64,000 nucleotides of DNA from DASPHG01 sp963748315. Its GTDB lineage: Bacteria > Actinomycetota > Thermoleophilia > Solirubrobacterales > Thermoleophilaceae. The notes beneath the pieces were generated by a model. That model made no database searches. It saw nothing but the letters and a program-made list of their open reading frames with translations, and was not told the origin of the DNA. The stretch spans positions 496,001 to 560,000 of the forward strand of contig CAVVIK010000006.1 of NCBI GenBank assembly GCA_963748315.1, in the 5' to 3' direction. Both the position numbers and the translations under genes were made by a program. Positions 54,098-61,916 of the stretch are shown here, piece by piece (position 1 is the first letter of the stretch; each line of letters starts with the position of its first letter).

Positions 54098-55673
54098 CAC
54101 CGAGGCACCGGGCGTGGTGCAGGCCGGAGACGTGCAGGTGCGCCGTGCGCTCCTGTCGGTCTCGGACAAGCGCGGGCTCGTTGATTTCGCGCGCGGGCTC
54201 GCGCAGCTCGGTGTGGAGATCGTCTCCACCGGCGGGACGGCGCGCGAGCTCGGGGAGGCCGGGATCGAGACGCGGCCGGTCGACGACTACACGGGCTTCC
54301 CGGAGATCCTCGACGGGCGCGTCAAGACGCTGAACCCGAAGATCTACGCCGGCCTCCTCGCTGTGCGCTCGAACGAGGAGCACATGCGCACGATCGGCGA
54401 GCACGAGATCGAGCCGATCGACCTCGTCTGCGTGAACCTCTACCCGTTCGAGCGCACGGCTGCGGCGCGCGGAGTCGAGGACGCCGAGGTGATCGAGAAC
54501 ATCGACATCGGCGGGCCGACGCTCATCCGCGCGGCGGCCAAGAACCACGCGTTCTCCGCGGTCGTGGTCAGCCCTGAGAGCTACGACGCGGTGCTCGACG
54601 AGCTCGAGTCCTCGGACGGGCGCCTGTCGCAGCAGACCCGCCAGGCGCTGGCGCTGGACGCGTTCGCGTACACGGCGCGCTACGACACGGCGATCGCGCG
54701 CTGGTTCGGCGAGCGCGAGGAGGAGTTCCCCTCCACGTACGTGCGCGCGTTCGAGAAGGTGCTCGACCTCTCGTACGGCGAGAACCCGCACCAGCGGGCC
54801 GCGTACTACGCACAGTCGGGCGCGCGCACCGATCTGCTGTCGATGGTGTCCAAGCTGCACGGCAAGGCGCTGTCTTTCAACAACCTGCTCGACCTCGACT
54901 CCGGACGGCGGCTCGTCGACGAGTTCGAGGTGCCGGCCTGCGCGATCATCAAGCACAACAACCCGTGCGGGTGCGCGGTCGGGGGCGGCGTCGACGAGGC
55001 GTTCCGGAAGGCGTTCGAGTGCGACCCGATGAGCGCGTTCGGTGGGGTCGTGTGCTTCAACCGCAAGGTCGACCGCTACACCGCCGAGCAGGTCAACGAG
55101 ATCTTCGTCGAGCTCATCTTCGCTCCCGGCTACGACGAGGACGCCCTCGAGGTTCTTCAGCAGAAGAAGAACATCCGCATCCTCGACAACCAGGAGCGGC
55201 GCAACTGGCCGGTGTCGGAGCACGACATCAAGCGGGTGCGCGGCGGCATCCTCGTCCAGCACCGCGACGAGGACATGGAGATGCGCGACGAGATGCAGGT
55301 GGTCACCAAGCGCAAGCCGACGGAGCAGGAGTGGGGCGAGCTCTTGTTCGCGTGGAAGGTTGCAAAGCATGTTCGCTCGAACTCGATCGTGCTGTCGAAG
55401 GAGCTGGCCACGGTCGGCATAGGCGCGGGCCAGATGAGCCGTGTGGACTCGGTCCGGCTCGCGGTCGAGAAGGCGCAACAGGCGCTCGAGGGCGCGGCGC
55501 TTGCATCCGACGCCTTCTTCCCGTTTGCGGATGGACCCGAGGTGGCGGTCGAGGCAGGCGTGCGGGCGATCATCCAGCCGGGCGGGTCACAGCGCGACCA
55601 CGAGGTGGTCGACGCCTGCGACGCGGCGGACGTGGCGATGGTCTTCACCTCGCGGCGCCACTTCCGGCACTAG
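54084..55673 (+). CDS. purH: Bifunctional AICAR formyltransferase/IMP cyclohydrolase
   Basis: Last two steps to IMP, 529 residues. IMP cyclohydrolase (about 1-190): LLSVSDKRGLVDFARGL, GRVKTLNPKIYAGLLA. Formyltransferase: LDLSYGENPHQRAAYY, the KHNNPCGCAVG segment with the catalytic Lys-His, and the C-terminal IQPGGSQRDHEVVDACDAADVAMVFTSRRHFRH. An N-terminal extension of about 20 residues is present. Ends with a 4-base overlap with the convergent antiporter. Confidence 0.98.
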   Translation: MAEADTEAPGVVQAGDVQVRRALLSVSDKRGLVDFARGLAQLGVEIVSTGGTARELGEAGIETRPVDDYTGFPEILDGRVKTLNPKIYAGLLAVRSNEEHMRTIGEHEIEPIDLVCVNLYPFERTAAARGVEDAEVIENIDIGGPTLIRAAAKNHAFSAVVVSPESYDAVLDELESSDGRLSQQTRQALALDAFAYTARYDTAIARWFGEREEEFPSTYVRAFEKVLDLSYGENPHQRAAYYAQSGARTDLLSMVSKLHGKALSFNNLLDLDSGRRLVDEFEVPACAIIKHNNPCGCAVGGGVDEAFRKAFECDPMSAFGGVVCFNRKVDRYTAEQVNEIFVELIFAPGYDEDALEVLQQKKNIRILDNQERRNWPVSEHDIKRVRGGILVQHRDEDMEMRDEMQVVTKRKPTEQEWGELLFAWKVAKHVRSNSIVLSKELATVGIGAGQMSRVDSVRLAVEKAQQALEGAALASDAFFPFADGPEVAVEAGVRAIIQPGGSQRDHEVVDACDAADVAMVFTSRRHFRH

Positions 55674-57256
55674 ATCTCGAGCCGGGTGTCCTCGAGGTCG
55701 AGCTCGCGCTCGATCCGGTGCATGACGTCGTTGGAGATATCGCCGCTGTTGCGTAGCTGGACGACCGCGCGCCGTTGCGCGACGTAGAGCTCGCGCATCA
55801 GGCGCTGGTAGGCGATCGAACGCTCCTCGAGCCCGTCCTCGTCTTCGATCCTTCCCACTCGGACCTTGATGCGACGCTGGCGGAATTGGTACAGGCGCCG
55901 GGCTCGGTCGACCGTGTCGTCGCGGGTCCAGTCCTCCACCGCAAGCTCCTCGAGCCGATCGAGGGCGGCACGCGCGGCCTCATAACGGGCACGCGCCTCC
56001 TCGGCCTCCTCCTCGGCGCCGTCCTCCTGGACGCCGAGCCGCCGGATCAGTGCCGGCAGGGTGAGTCCCTGGCCGACGACCGTGACCAGGATCAGCGCGA
56101 AGGTGATGAAGAGCAGCAGGTCGCGGTCCGGGAGCGGCGCGCCCGCGTCCGTCTCCAGCGGCAGCGCGAGGGCCGCCGCGAGCGACACCGCTCCGCGCAT
56201 CCCGGACCACGCCGATACGACGCGCTCGCGGGGCCCGACCCGGCGCGCGCGCTGCTCGGGCCGACGGTCGAGCGCACGGATCAGGTAGGGCACCGTGAAG
56301 ACGAAGGCAAAGCGTGTTGCGATCACCGCCGCGCAGACGAGTGCTGAGTAGCCGACCAGCTGGCCCGTCGAGTAGGCGTCGAGCCCGTCGGTGATCACCG
56401 GCAGCTGAAGCCCGATCAGGATGAACAGCGTCGCGTTGAGGAGGAAGACCAGGATCTCCCACACGGCGAATCCCTGGAGGCGCGTCTGCGGCGAGGCGAT
56501 CTCCGGCGCGATCCAACCGAGGTAGATCCCAGTGGTGACGGAGGCGAGCACGCCCGAGAGGCCGAGCTCGTCCGCCGGGATGAAGGCCGCGTACGCGGTC
56601 AACAGCGAGATAGTCAGCTCGGTGGGTGTGTCATCGAGCCGACGCCGGATCTCGCCCACGCCGAATCCGACCGCCAGCCCGATCGCGATCCCCCCGGCGG
56701 CCGCACCGAGGAACTCGAGCCCGGCGTCGAGCGCCGAGAAGCTCCCGCCGACCGCGGCAGCGACAGCGATGCGATACGCGACGAGCGCGGTCGCGTCGTT
56801 CACGAGGCTCTCGCCCTCGACGAAGTTCACGACTCGGCGCGGCGCTCCGAGGCGGCGCATGATCGTTGTGGCGGCCACCGGGTCGGTCGGCGAGACGATC
56901 GCGCCGAGCGCGAACGCGAGCGGCCACGAGAGCCCGATCACCTCGTGCCCAAGCACCGCGACGACCCCTGTCGTCAGGAGGACGAGGCCGATCGCCGCCA
57001 GGGAGAGCGGCCGGATGCTGGTGCGAAGCGCACGGAGATCCGAGAAGAACGCGGCCGCGTACAGGAGCGGAGGCAGGAAGACGACGAGCACAAGGTCCGG
57101 ATCGAGTTCGATCTCCGGCATCCCCGGCACCAGCCCGAGCACCAAGCCGCCCAGCACGAGCGGGATCGGATAGGGCACCGACATCCACCGCGCGATCACG
57201 TTCAGGCCCGCGACCGCCACGAACAGCGCGGCCAGGACGATCTCGAAGTCCTCCAC
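55670..57256 (-). CDS. Cation/proton antiporter, CPA1 family
   Basis: A 528-residue Na+(K+)/H+ exchanger. Twelve or so hydrophobic segments fill residues 1-400, with PTDPVAATTIMRRLG, FVEGESLVNDATALVAYR (the conserved ND ion site) and the later RGAVSLAAALALP. A long charged, partly coiled-coil cytoplasmic tail (about 405-528) is typical of NhaP/NHE-like members. The GTG at 57256 gives the normal start (EDFEIVLAALF). It lies just downstream of tRNA-Lys on the same strand. Confidence 0.92.
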   Translation of the reverse strand: MEDFEIVLAALFVAVAGLNVIARWMSVPYPIPLVLGGLVLGLVPGMPEIELDPDLVLVVFLPPLLYAAAFFSDLRALRTSIRPLSLAAIGLVLLTTGVVAVLGHEVIGLSWPLAFALGAIVSPTDPVAATTIMRRLGAPRRVVNFVEGESLVNDATALVAYRIAVAAAVGGSFSALDAGLEFLGAAAGGIAIGLAVGFGVGEIRRRLDDTPTELTISLLTAYAAFIPADELGLSGVLASVTTGIYLGWIAPEIASPQTRLQGFAVWEILVFLLNATLFILIGLQLPVITDGLDAYSTGQLVGYSALVCAAVIATRFAFVFTVPYLIRALDRRPEQRARRVGPRERVVSAWSGMRGAVSLAAALALPLETDAGAPLPDRDLLLFITFALILVTVVGQGLTLPALIRRLGVQEDGAEEEAEEARARYEAARAALDRLEELAVEDWTRDDTVDRARRLYQFRQRRIKVRVGRIEDEDGLEERSIAYQRLMRELYVAQRRAVVQLRNSGDISNDVMHRIERELDLEDTRLEI

Positions 57257-57279
57257 GCCTGGATTGTCGCGCGAAGCAG

Positions 57280-57354
57280 TGCCCCCGGTGGGATTCGAAC
57301 CCACGCCGCGCGGCTTAAAAGGCCGCCGCTCTAGACCAACTGAGCTACGGGGGC
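57280..57354 (-). tRNA. tRNA-Lys (UUU)
   Basis: 75-nt cloverleaf on the minus strand: acceptor GCCCCCG paired with CGGGGGC, D stem GCTC/GAGC, anticodon stem GCGGC/GCCGC with loop CTTTTAA (anticodon TTT), T stem GTGGG/CCCAC with loop TTCGAAT. CCA is not encoded. Confidence 0.97.
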
Positions 57355-57471
57355 GCCTAGAGCTTAGGCCCGGCCAGGGGGGCAAATGGGGTTACGACCC
57401 CATGCACAAACCGCTCGTTTGGGCCGATCATGTGGGTGAGTCGAGTTCAAGCCCTTAGCGCCAGGAGAACC

Positions 57472-57558
57472 ATGAGCACCACCCAGCTGATCATCGTCGC
57501 AGTCCTTTCCCTCGCGGTCGTCGCCCTTCTGATGGTCCGCCAGCGGCAGACCAACTAG
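57472..57558 (+). CDS. 28-residue single-helix membrane miniprotein
   Basis: A very short gene: MSTTQLIIVAVLSLAVVALL, then MVRQRQTN. A Thr/Gln N-terminus is followed by one hydrophobic helix (about residues 6-21) and a basic tail, so N-out/C-in is expected. An AGGAG site lies five bases before the ATG, and a strong Rho-independent terminator follows 24 bases after the stop, so it is probably a monocistronic message. Function unknown. Confidence 0.68.
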   Translation: MSTTQLIIVAVLSLAVVALLMVRQRQTN

Positions 57559-57582
57559 CCAGCCACACACCTCCACACCGAG

Positions 57583-57617
57583 ACCGCCGCCTCCTGACGG
57601 GCGGCGGTTTTGTTTTG
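57583..57617 (+). terminator. Rho-independent terminator after the miniprotein gene
   Basis: Nine-bp GC stem (ACCGCCGCC, loop TCCTGACG, GGCGGCGGT) followed by TTTGTTTTG on the plus strand. It also separates this unit from the convergent gene that ends at 57627. Confidence 0.9.
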
Positions 57618-57626
57618 TGGGGCTCG

Positions 57627-58082
57627 TCAGCGGGACCGCGTCTTGCGGCGCTGCTTGCGCGCCGCCTTCGTCTTCGCCCGCTGCTGCGCCTTGGCGCGCG
57701 CCTTCTGGCTCCCCGGGCGGTGGCGGCCGTCGTCGGCGAGCGCCTGCGCCGCGTCCGCCGCGGGCCGGCCGGTGCCGCGCGTCCGCCGGCGCTTCCGCTT
57801 CGTGCCGACGGTCTTGCGCATGTCACGGACGATGAAGAACGCGATCGCGGCGAACAGCGTCCCGGTCGTTCCCACGATCAGCCAGAACGCCGTCCCGCCG
57901 AGCGCGTCCTCGTCGTCGGTGCTCGTGTCCACCGGCTGAGGCTCCGGGGGCTCGGGCGCCGGGGCCTGCGGCTGGGGCAGCGGCCCGAACGGGTTGTTGC
58001 CTCCCGGGGTGCCCTGGGCGAGCGCTGACGGCGGCACGACGCACGCGATCAGAAGGAGAAGCGTGAGGCACCGGCGCGCCAT
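57627..58082 (-). CDS. Small exported membrane-anchored protein with basic tail
   Basis: A 151-residue protein: signal peptide (MARRCLTLLLLIACVVPPSALA), a Pro/Gln/Glu-rich extracytoplasmic spacer (about 25-58), one transmembrane helix (GTAFWLIVGTTGTLFAAIAFFIV), then a cytoplasmic tail of about 65 residues rich in Lys and Arg. No family recognised. The very basic tail could contact nucleic acid or acidic lipids. Confidence 0.74.
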   Translation of the reverse strand: MARRCLTLLLLIACVVPPSALAQGTPGGNNPFGPLPQPQAPAPEPPEPQPVDTSTDDEDALGGTAFWLIVGTTGTLFAAIAFFIVRDMRKTVGTKRKRRRTRGTGRPAADAAQALADDGRHRPGSQKARAKAQQRAKTKAARKQRRKTRSR

Positions 58083-58122
58083 GCGCGCGAGGCTAGCTCA
58101 CCTACACTCACTCGAACCCCGC

Positions 58123-58194
58123 GGCCCCGTGGTGTACCGGTCAGCACGCAGCCCTTTCAAGGCTGAAGAACGGGTTCGATTCCCGTCGGGGCTA
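58123..58194 (+). tRNA. tRNA-Glu (UUC)
   Basis: 72-nt cloverleaf: acceptor GGCCCCG with CGGGGCT (G-U first pair), anticodon loop CTTTCAA (anticodon TTC), T arm CGGGTTCGATTCCCG. CCA is not encoded. A -10-like TACACT lies at 58103-58108, but no clear -35. Confidence 0.95.
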
Positions 58195-58235
58195 CTAGGT
58201 CCCTGCGATCGGCTGGCCCTAGACTCGACCCGCTC

Positions 58236-58309
58236 GGGCGGTTAGCTCAGCTGGCTAGAGCACCTGCCTTACAAGCAGGGGGTCGCAGGTTCGAGTCCTG
58301 CACCGTCCA
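58236..58309 (+). tRNA. tRNA-Val (UAC)
   Basis: 74-nt cloverleaf: acceptor GGGCGGT with ACCGTCC, D stem GCTC/GAGC, anticodon stem CTGCC/GGCAG-type arm with loop CTTACAA (anticodon TAC), T arm GCAGGTTCGAGTCCTGC. It follows tRNA-Glu by 41 bases and may share its transcript. Confidence 0.95.
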
Positions 58310-58339
58310 CTGACGGCCCGGCTGGGTCACCTGGGTACG

Positions 58340-59131
58340 ATGCGGGTGATGGTGGGGTTCCGTTTCGTAGCGCTCGGCTACGCGCTGTTGGTCTTCCTGA
58401 TCGCGCCCTCCTGGCTCGCCGCCGAGGAGGAGCCCGAGTCGCAGTCGCCGGCCGCTGCCGTCGAGGAGTCCGCCACGACGGTGCAGGAGGCGGTCCCCGA
58501 GGTCCCGGACGTGCCCGTCCAGACGCCCGTGACCGCCACCGACGAGGCCGACCAGCAGGAGCCCGAGCCCACGCCGGAGCGGAAGAAGAAGGCGGACCGC
58601 GAGCCGAAGGCTGCGCCCGCCAAGTCCGACGAGCGACAGCGGGACCAGAGCAAGAAGGAGCCCGAGGCGAATGCGTCGGCGTCGGCAACGGTCACGATCT
58701 CCGACTTCAAGTTCACGCCCGACACCGTCACCGTCAACGAGGGCGACAGCGTCACGTTCAACAACGACGGCCCGACGGTTCACACCGCGACGGCCGACGA
58801 CGGATCGTTCGACACCGGCTCGCTGCGGAAGGGTGAGAGCGGCTCTGCCACCTTCACGTCCGCGGGCACGATCACCTATTTCTGCCAGCCGCACCCGTTC
58901 ATGAAGGGCAAGGTCGTCGTTCAAGCGGCGAGCGCAGGCGGCAGCGGCTCCGGCTCGGACGGCAGCTCGGACACCGGCTCGACGGACGACAGCGGCGGCG
59001 CGGTCGCCGGCGACGAGTCGAGCAGCGGCTCCGGCCTCCCCGACACCGGTGGCGAGGCACTCTCGATCGCGCTCCTCGGCCTGGCGACGCTCGGCCTCGG
59101 CCTGCTGATGCGCCGCCGCCGCGAGAGCTAG
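58340..59131 (+). CDS. Cell-wall-anchored cupredoxin with LPDTG sorting signal
   Basis: A 263-residue exported blue-copper-type protein. Signal peptide (about 1-28), a long Glu/Pro/Lys spacer (about 29-112), a plastocyanin fold with full copper ligands (His in TVHTAT; Cys, His and Met in YFCQPHPFMKG), a Ser/Gly/Asp spacer, then LPDTG, a hydrophobic helix and RRRRES. That end is a classic sortase signal, implying covalent attachment to peptidoglycan and a copper site at the cell surface. No sortase gene is in the window. Confidence 0.87.
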   Translation: MRVMVGFRFVALGYALLVFLIAPSWLAAEEEPESQSPAAAVEESATTVQEAVPEVPDVPVQTPVTATDEADQQEPEPTPERKKKADREPKAAPAKSDERQRDQSKKEPEANASASATVTISDFKFTPDTVTVNEGDSVTFNNDGPTVHTATADDGSFDTGSLRKGESGSATFTSAGTITYFCQPHPFMKGKVVVQAASAGGSGSGSDGSSDTGSTDDSGGAVAGDESSSGSGLPDTGGEALSIALLGLATLGLGLLMRRRRES

Positions 59132-59514
59132 GACTCGGCGGCGCTAACGGCCGCGGCGCGGTCGCGATAGGCGACGAAGCTCCGCACCAGGTCGCCCTCG
59201 AAGGCGATTACATGGGCAATGTCGCCCGTGACCGTTGGGCCGCCCGCGCGGGCAACGACCTCGACATGGACGAGCGCCACCGCGCGCTCCCCGAACTCCA
59301 GGATCTCCTCGCACCGGATTTCGAATCGCTCCCAGCGGTCCCGCCCGTCGGTGACCAGGCGCCGGACGCCGTCGTGGCCCTGCCACGGACCGCTCGAGGT
59401 CACGCCGATCACGAGCGGAGCGATCTCGACATCCGGGTGCGTCAGCTCGACGAGCCGCTCGACGTCATGCCGATTCCAGGCCTCGTAGGCGGATTCGATG
59501 ACGTCCCTGTCCAC
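59128..59514 (-). CDS. SnoaL-like / NTF2-fold protein
   Basis: A 128-residue protein of the SnoaL-like group. It starts ESAYEAWNRHDVERLVELTHPDVEIAPL and contains GHDGVRRLVTDGRDRWERFEIRCEEILEFGERAVALV, the characteristic helix-strand order. Enzyme or binding role cannot be told. It overlaps the stop of the convergent cupredoxin gene by four bases. Confidence 0.82.
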   Translation of the reverse strand: MDRDVIESAYEAWNRHDVERLVELTHPDVEIAPLVIGVTSSGPWQGHDGVRRLVTDGRDRWERFEIRCEEILEFGERAVALVHVEVVARAGGPTVTGDIAHVIAFEGDLVRSFVAYRDRAAAVSAAES

Positions 59515-59568
59515 CTCGCCACTGAAACACGCCTGGCGAAGGCGCGCGTAAACAGGATGTGAACGCGG

Positions 59569-61401
59569 CTAGCGGATCCGGATGCGGTGCCCGAGCCGGA
59601 TCGGCTTGCGGTCCGACTTGACCGCGACCTTCACGCGGAAGCGGCCGTGGCGAGCGCGGCCCTTGCGGTCGCGTCCGTGCCAGCGCACCTTCAGCTTTCG
59701 CGTGACGCACTCGTCGGCGAGTGTCTTGATCGTGCGGCCCCGGCGCTTGACCCGGACCTCGACCTCCGCCGGCTGGGCGAGCTTGACGCGCGTCTTGCGG
59801 CCGACCTTGATCCGGCGGACGATCTTGCCCGAAGCGCTCCTCGAGGTGAAGCGCTTGCGCTGCGCCTCCCAGCCCGAAGTGACCGTCACCCTGGTTTTGC
59901 CCGGGCACACCGCCGCGAAGGCGCCCGAGTCCGTCTGGGTCGCCGGGTCGCGACGCGGATCGTCATCGGCGGAGGGAATCGGCCTCAGAACGTTCGGATT
60001 GCTGCTCGTCCAGATCCGCGCCGGGATCGGCAGGTCGTCCTTGGGTGTCGAGGTCGGCTCGCTCTGCTGAGCGAGCGCGACCGCGGTGAAGCCAGTCAGC
60101 GCGACGAGGCACGCCGGCATCGCGACGAACCGCACCCGTCGCCGCAGGGTCGCGCCGGTCGCAATTCCGAGCAGGAGGAAGATCGCGAGCGGTGGCACGA
60201 GCCAACGCCCGTGGACCCACAGGGAGCTGCTGAGCAGGCTCGAAGAGGCTGGTTGTGGATCCGGATCGCGGAGCTCGAGCGCCTCGACCTTGGCCGGGTC
60301 GTTGAAGACGGGCTGCTTGCCGAAGGCGGCGAACTCGACGTCGTTGCCGCCCGCCACGCTGTCAGGCCCCTCGATCCGGATGCCGTCCTTGACGAAGATC
60401 GGCACGGTGTCCGTGACGATCCGGTCCCCGTCGACACGGATCAGACGGAACCCGTGCCAGTAGCCGTGGTCGGTGCCGATCGGGCCGGTCGTGTACAGCT
60501 CGCCGCCCGCGCCGCCGTCGATGTAGTACGGGATGTCGTCCTGGCCTCGGTAGAGGAACTGGCCCTTGATGTGGCCGACGAACACGCCGTCGACGCCCGT
60601 TTGGGCGGCGATCGCCTCGAACTCGGCGTTGTCGGGCGACGCGCCCTTGCCCATCGTGTGCATCCGGGCGATGGTGTCGCGGTAGCTCTGATCGCCGGGG
60701 TCCTCCGTGGGCATGTGCATGACGACGAAGACGGTCTTCCCGGCGTCCGTGCCCTCCTGCGCCACTCGTTGTAGGAAGTCGAACTGCGCCTCGCCGGGCT
60801 GGGTCTGCGCGGAGGGAAGCTGGAAGCTGTCGCAACCGGTGATCTGCCAGCACGAGTTGTCGATGAAGATCCACCGGACGTCGCCGTAGTCCACGAAGTA
60901 GTGGCTGGCGGCGCCCTCGGGGTCCTCGGCGGGGCGCTGGCGCGGTGAGAACAGAGGGTCGTCGTACTGGGCCGCGTCGCCCATCGGGTACGGCCGCTCC
61001 TTGAAGACCTCCCGGTAGGGGGAGAGGCTGCCGGGGGGCGGGACGCCCGGCTGGGCGCCGGGAGGCGCGTCGCGGTCGTGGTTGCCGACGGCGGCGAAAT
61101 AGGGGATGCCGGCCTGGTCGTAGGCCGACATGATCTCCCGCCACTTCTCGAGCTGGTCGGTCTCGCCGTCGTTGTCCTTGTCGCCGGACATCGTCACGAG
61201 CTTCGGCCGGTACATGGCGGAGACCTCGACGACCTTCGGCAGGATCGTCTCTCCGTCCGCGTCGTTCCAGTGCTCCTCGCCGTAGTGAACGAAGAGGACG
61301 CCTGCCCCCTCGGCCGGCGGCCAGGGCTTGTTCGGCGTGAACGCCATGGCGGGCGTCGCCATCAGAGCGAGCGCCGCGACGACTCCCAGGATCAACCGCA
61401 C
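59569..61401 (-). CDS. Secreted metallophosphoesterase with membrane anchor
   Basis: About 610 residues. Signal peptide (LILGVVAALALMATPAMA), then a calcineurin-like fold: VTMSGDKDNDG, AAVGNHDRD, VVMHMP and GHIKGQF carry the metal-binding Asp/Asn/His residues. Two transmembrane helices (about 420-470) are followed by a strongly basic beta-rich C-terminal domain. It probably hydrolyses phosphoesters outside the membrane. GTG 61401 is chosen because the signal peptide follows at once; ATG 61473 is possible. Confidence 0.84.
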   Translation of the reverse strand: MRLILGVVAALALMATPAMAFTPNKPWPPAEGAGVLFVHYGEEHWNDADGETILPKVVEVSAMYRPKLVTMSGDKDNDGETDQLEKWREIMSAYDQAGIPYFAAVGNHDRDAPPGAQPGVPPPGSLSPYREVFKERPYPMGDAAQYDDPLFSPRQRPAEDPEGAASHYFVDYGDVRWIFIDNSCWQITGCDSFQLPSAQTQPGEAQFDFLQRVAQEGTDAGKTVFVVMHMPTEDPGDQSYRDTIARMHTMGKGASPDNAEFEAIAAQTGVDGVFVGHIKGQFLYRGQDDIPYYIDGGAGGELYTTGPIGTDHGYWHGFRLIRVDGDRIVTDTVPIFVKDGIRIEGPDSVAGGNDVEFAAFGKQPVFNDPAKVEALELRDPDPQPASSSLLSSSLWVHGRWLVPPLAIFLLLGIATGATLRRRVRFVAMPACLVALTGFTAVALAQQSEPTSTPKDDLPIPARIWTSSNPNVLRPIPSADDDPRRDPATQTDSGAFAAVCPGKTRVTVTSGWEAQRKRFTSRSASGKIVRRIKVGRKTRVKLAQPAEVEVRVKRRGRTIKTLADECVTRKLKVRWHGRDRKGRARHGRFRVKVAVKSDRKPIRLGHRIRIR

Positions 61402-61480
61402 CGCGGCGGTATACCACTCGCGCGAGGCGGCGGAGTCACCTCGCGGTGACCCGATACTCGGCTGAGCGATCATTTGCGAG

Positions 61481-61906
61481 GTGAGCCGGGCTGTCGAGGA
61501 GTCGAACCGCAGGATGCTGCGGGCGCGTGACGCGATGGATCGCGACTACGCGCAGGCCCTCGACATCCCGCGCCTCGCGAAGATCGCCTACGTCTCAGAG
61601 GCGCACTTCATCCGCGTGTTCCGCGCGACGTTCGGCGAGACGCCGCACCGGTACCTACAGCGGCGACGGGTGGAGCGCGCGATGTTCCTTCTTCGGGAGA
61701 CCGAACGAAGCGTGACCGAGATCTGCTTCGACGTCGGCTTCTCGAGCCTGGGCACGTTCAGCCGCACCTTCACGGAGATAGTCGGCGAGCCGCCGAGCAC
61801 CTACCGCTGGCGCGCCGCCGACCTCAGGGCGGTGCCGGCGTGCTTCGCGAAGGCATGGACGAGACCGAGCAGTTTTGGAGAAGCGAAGGCGCGAGCCGCG
61901 GAGTAG
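61481..61906 (+). CDS. AraC-family regulator, DNA-binding domain only
   Basis: A 141-residue protein that is little more than the double helix-turn-helix of AraC regulators: LDIPRLAKIAYVSEAHFIRVFRATFGETPHRYLQRRR and SVTEICFDVGFSSLGTFSRTFTEIVGEPPSTYR. There is no sensor domain, so the signal must come through DNA topology, partner or concentration. It ends 10 bases before the VOC/reductase fusion, its likely target. Confidence 0.9.
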   Translation: MSRAVEESNRRMLRARDAMDRDYAQALDIPRLAKIAYVSEAHFIRVFRATFGETPHRYLQRRRVERAMFLLRETERSVTEICFDVGFSSLGTFSRTFTEIVGEPPSTYRWRAADLRAVPACFAKAWTRPSSFGEAKARAAE

Positions 61907-61916
61907 CGTCGTCGCC

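Noticed and set aside
57387..57402. Hairpin TGGGGT-TACG-ACCCCA upstream of tRNA-Lys and of the miniprotein gene
   Set aside because: Only six base pairs and no T run on either side; no supported role.
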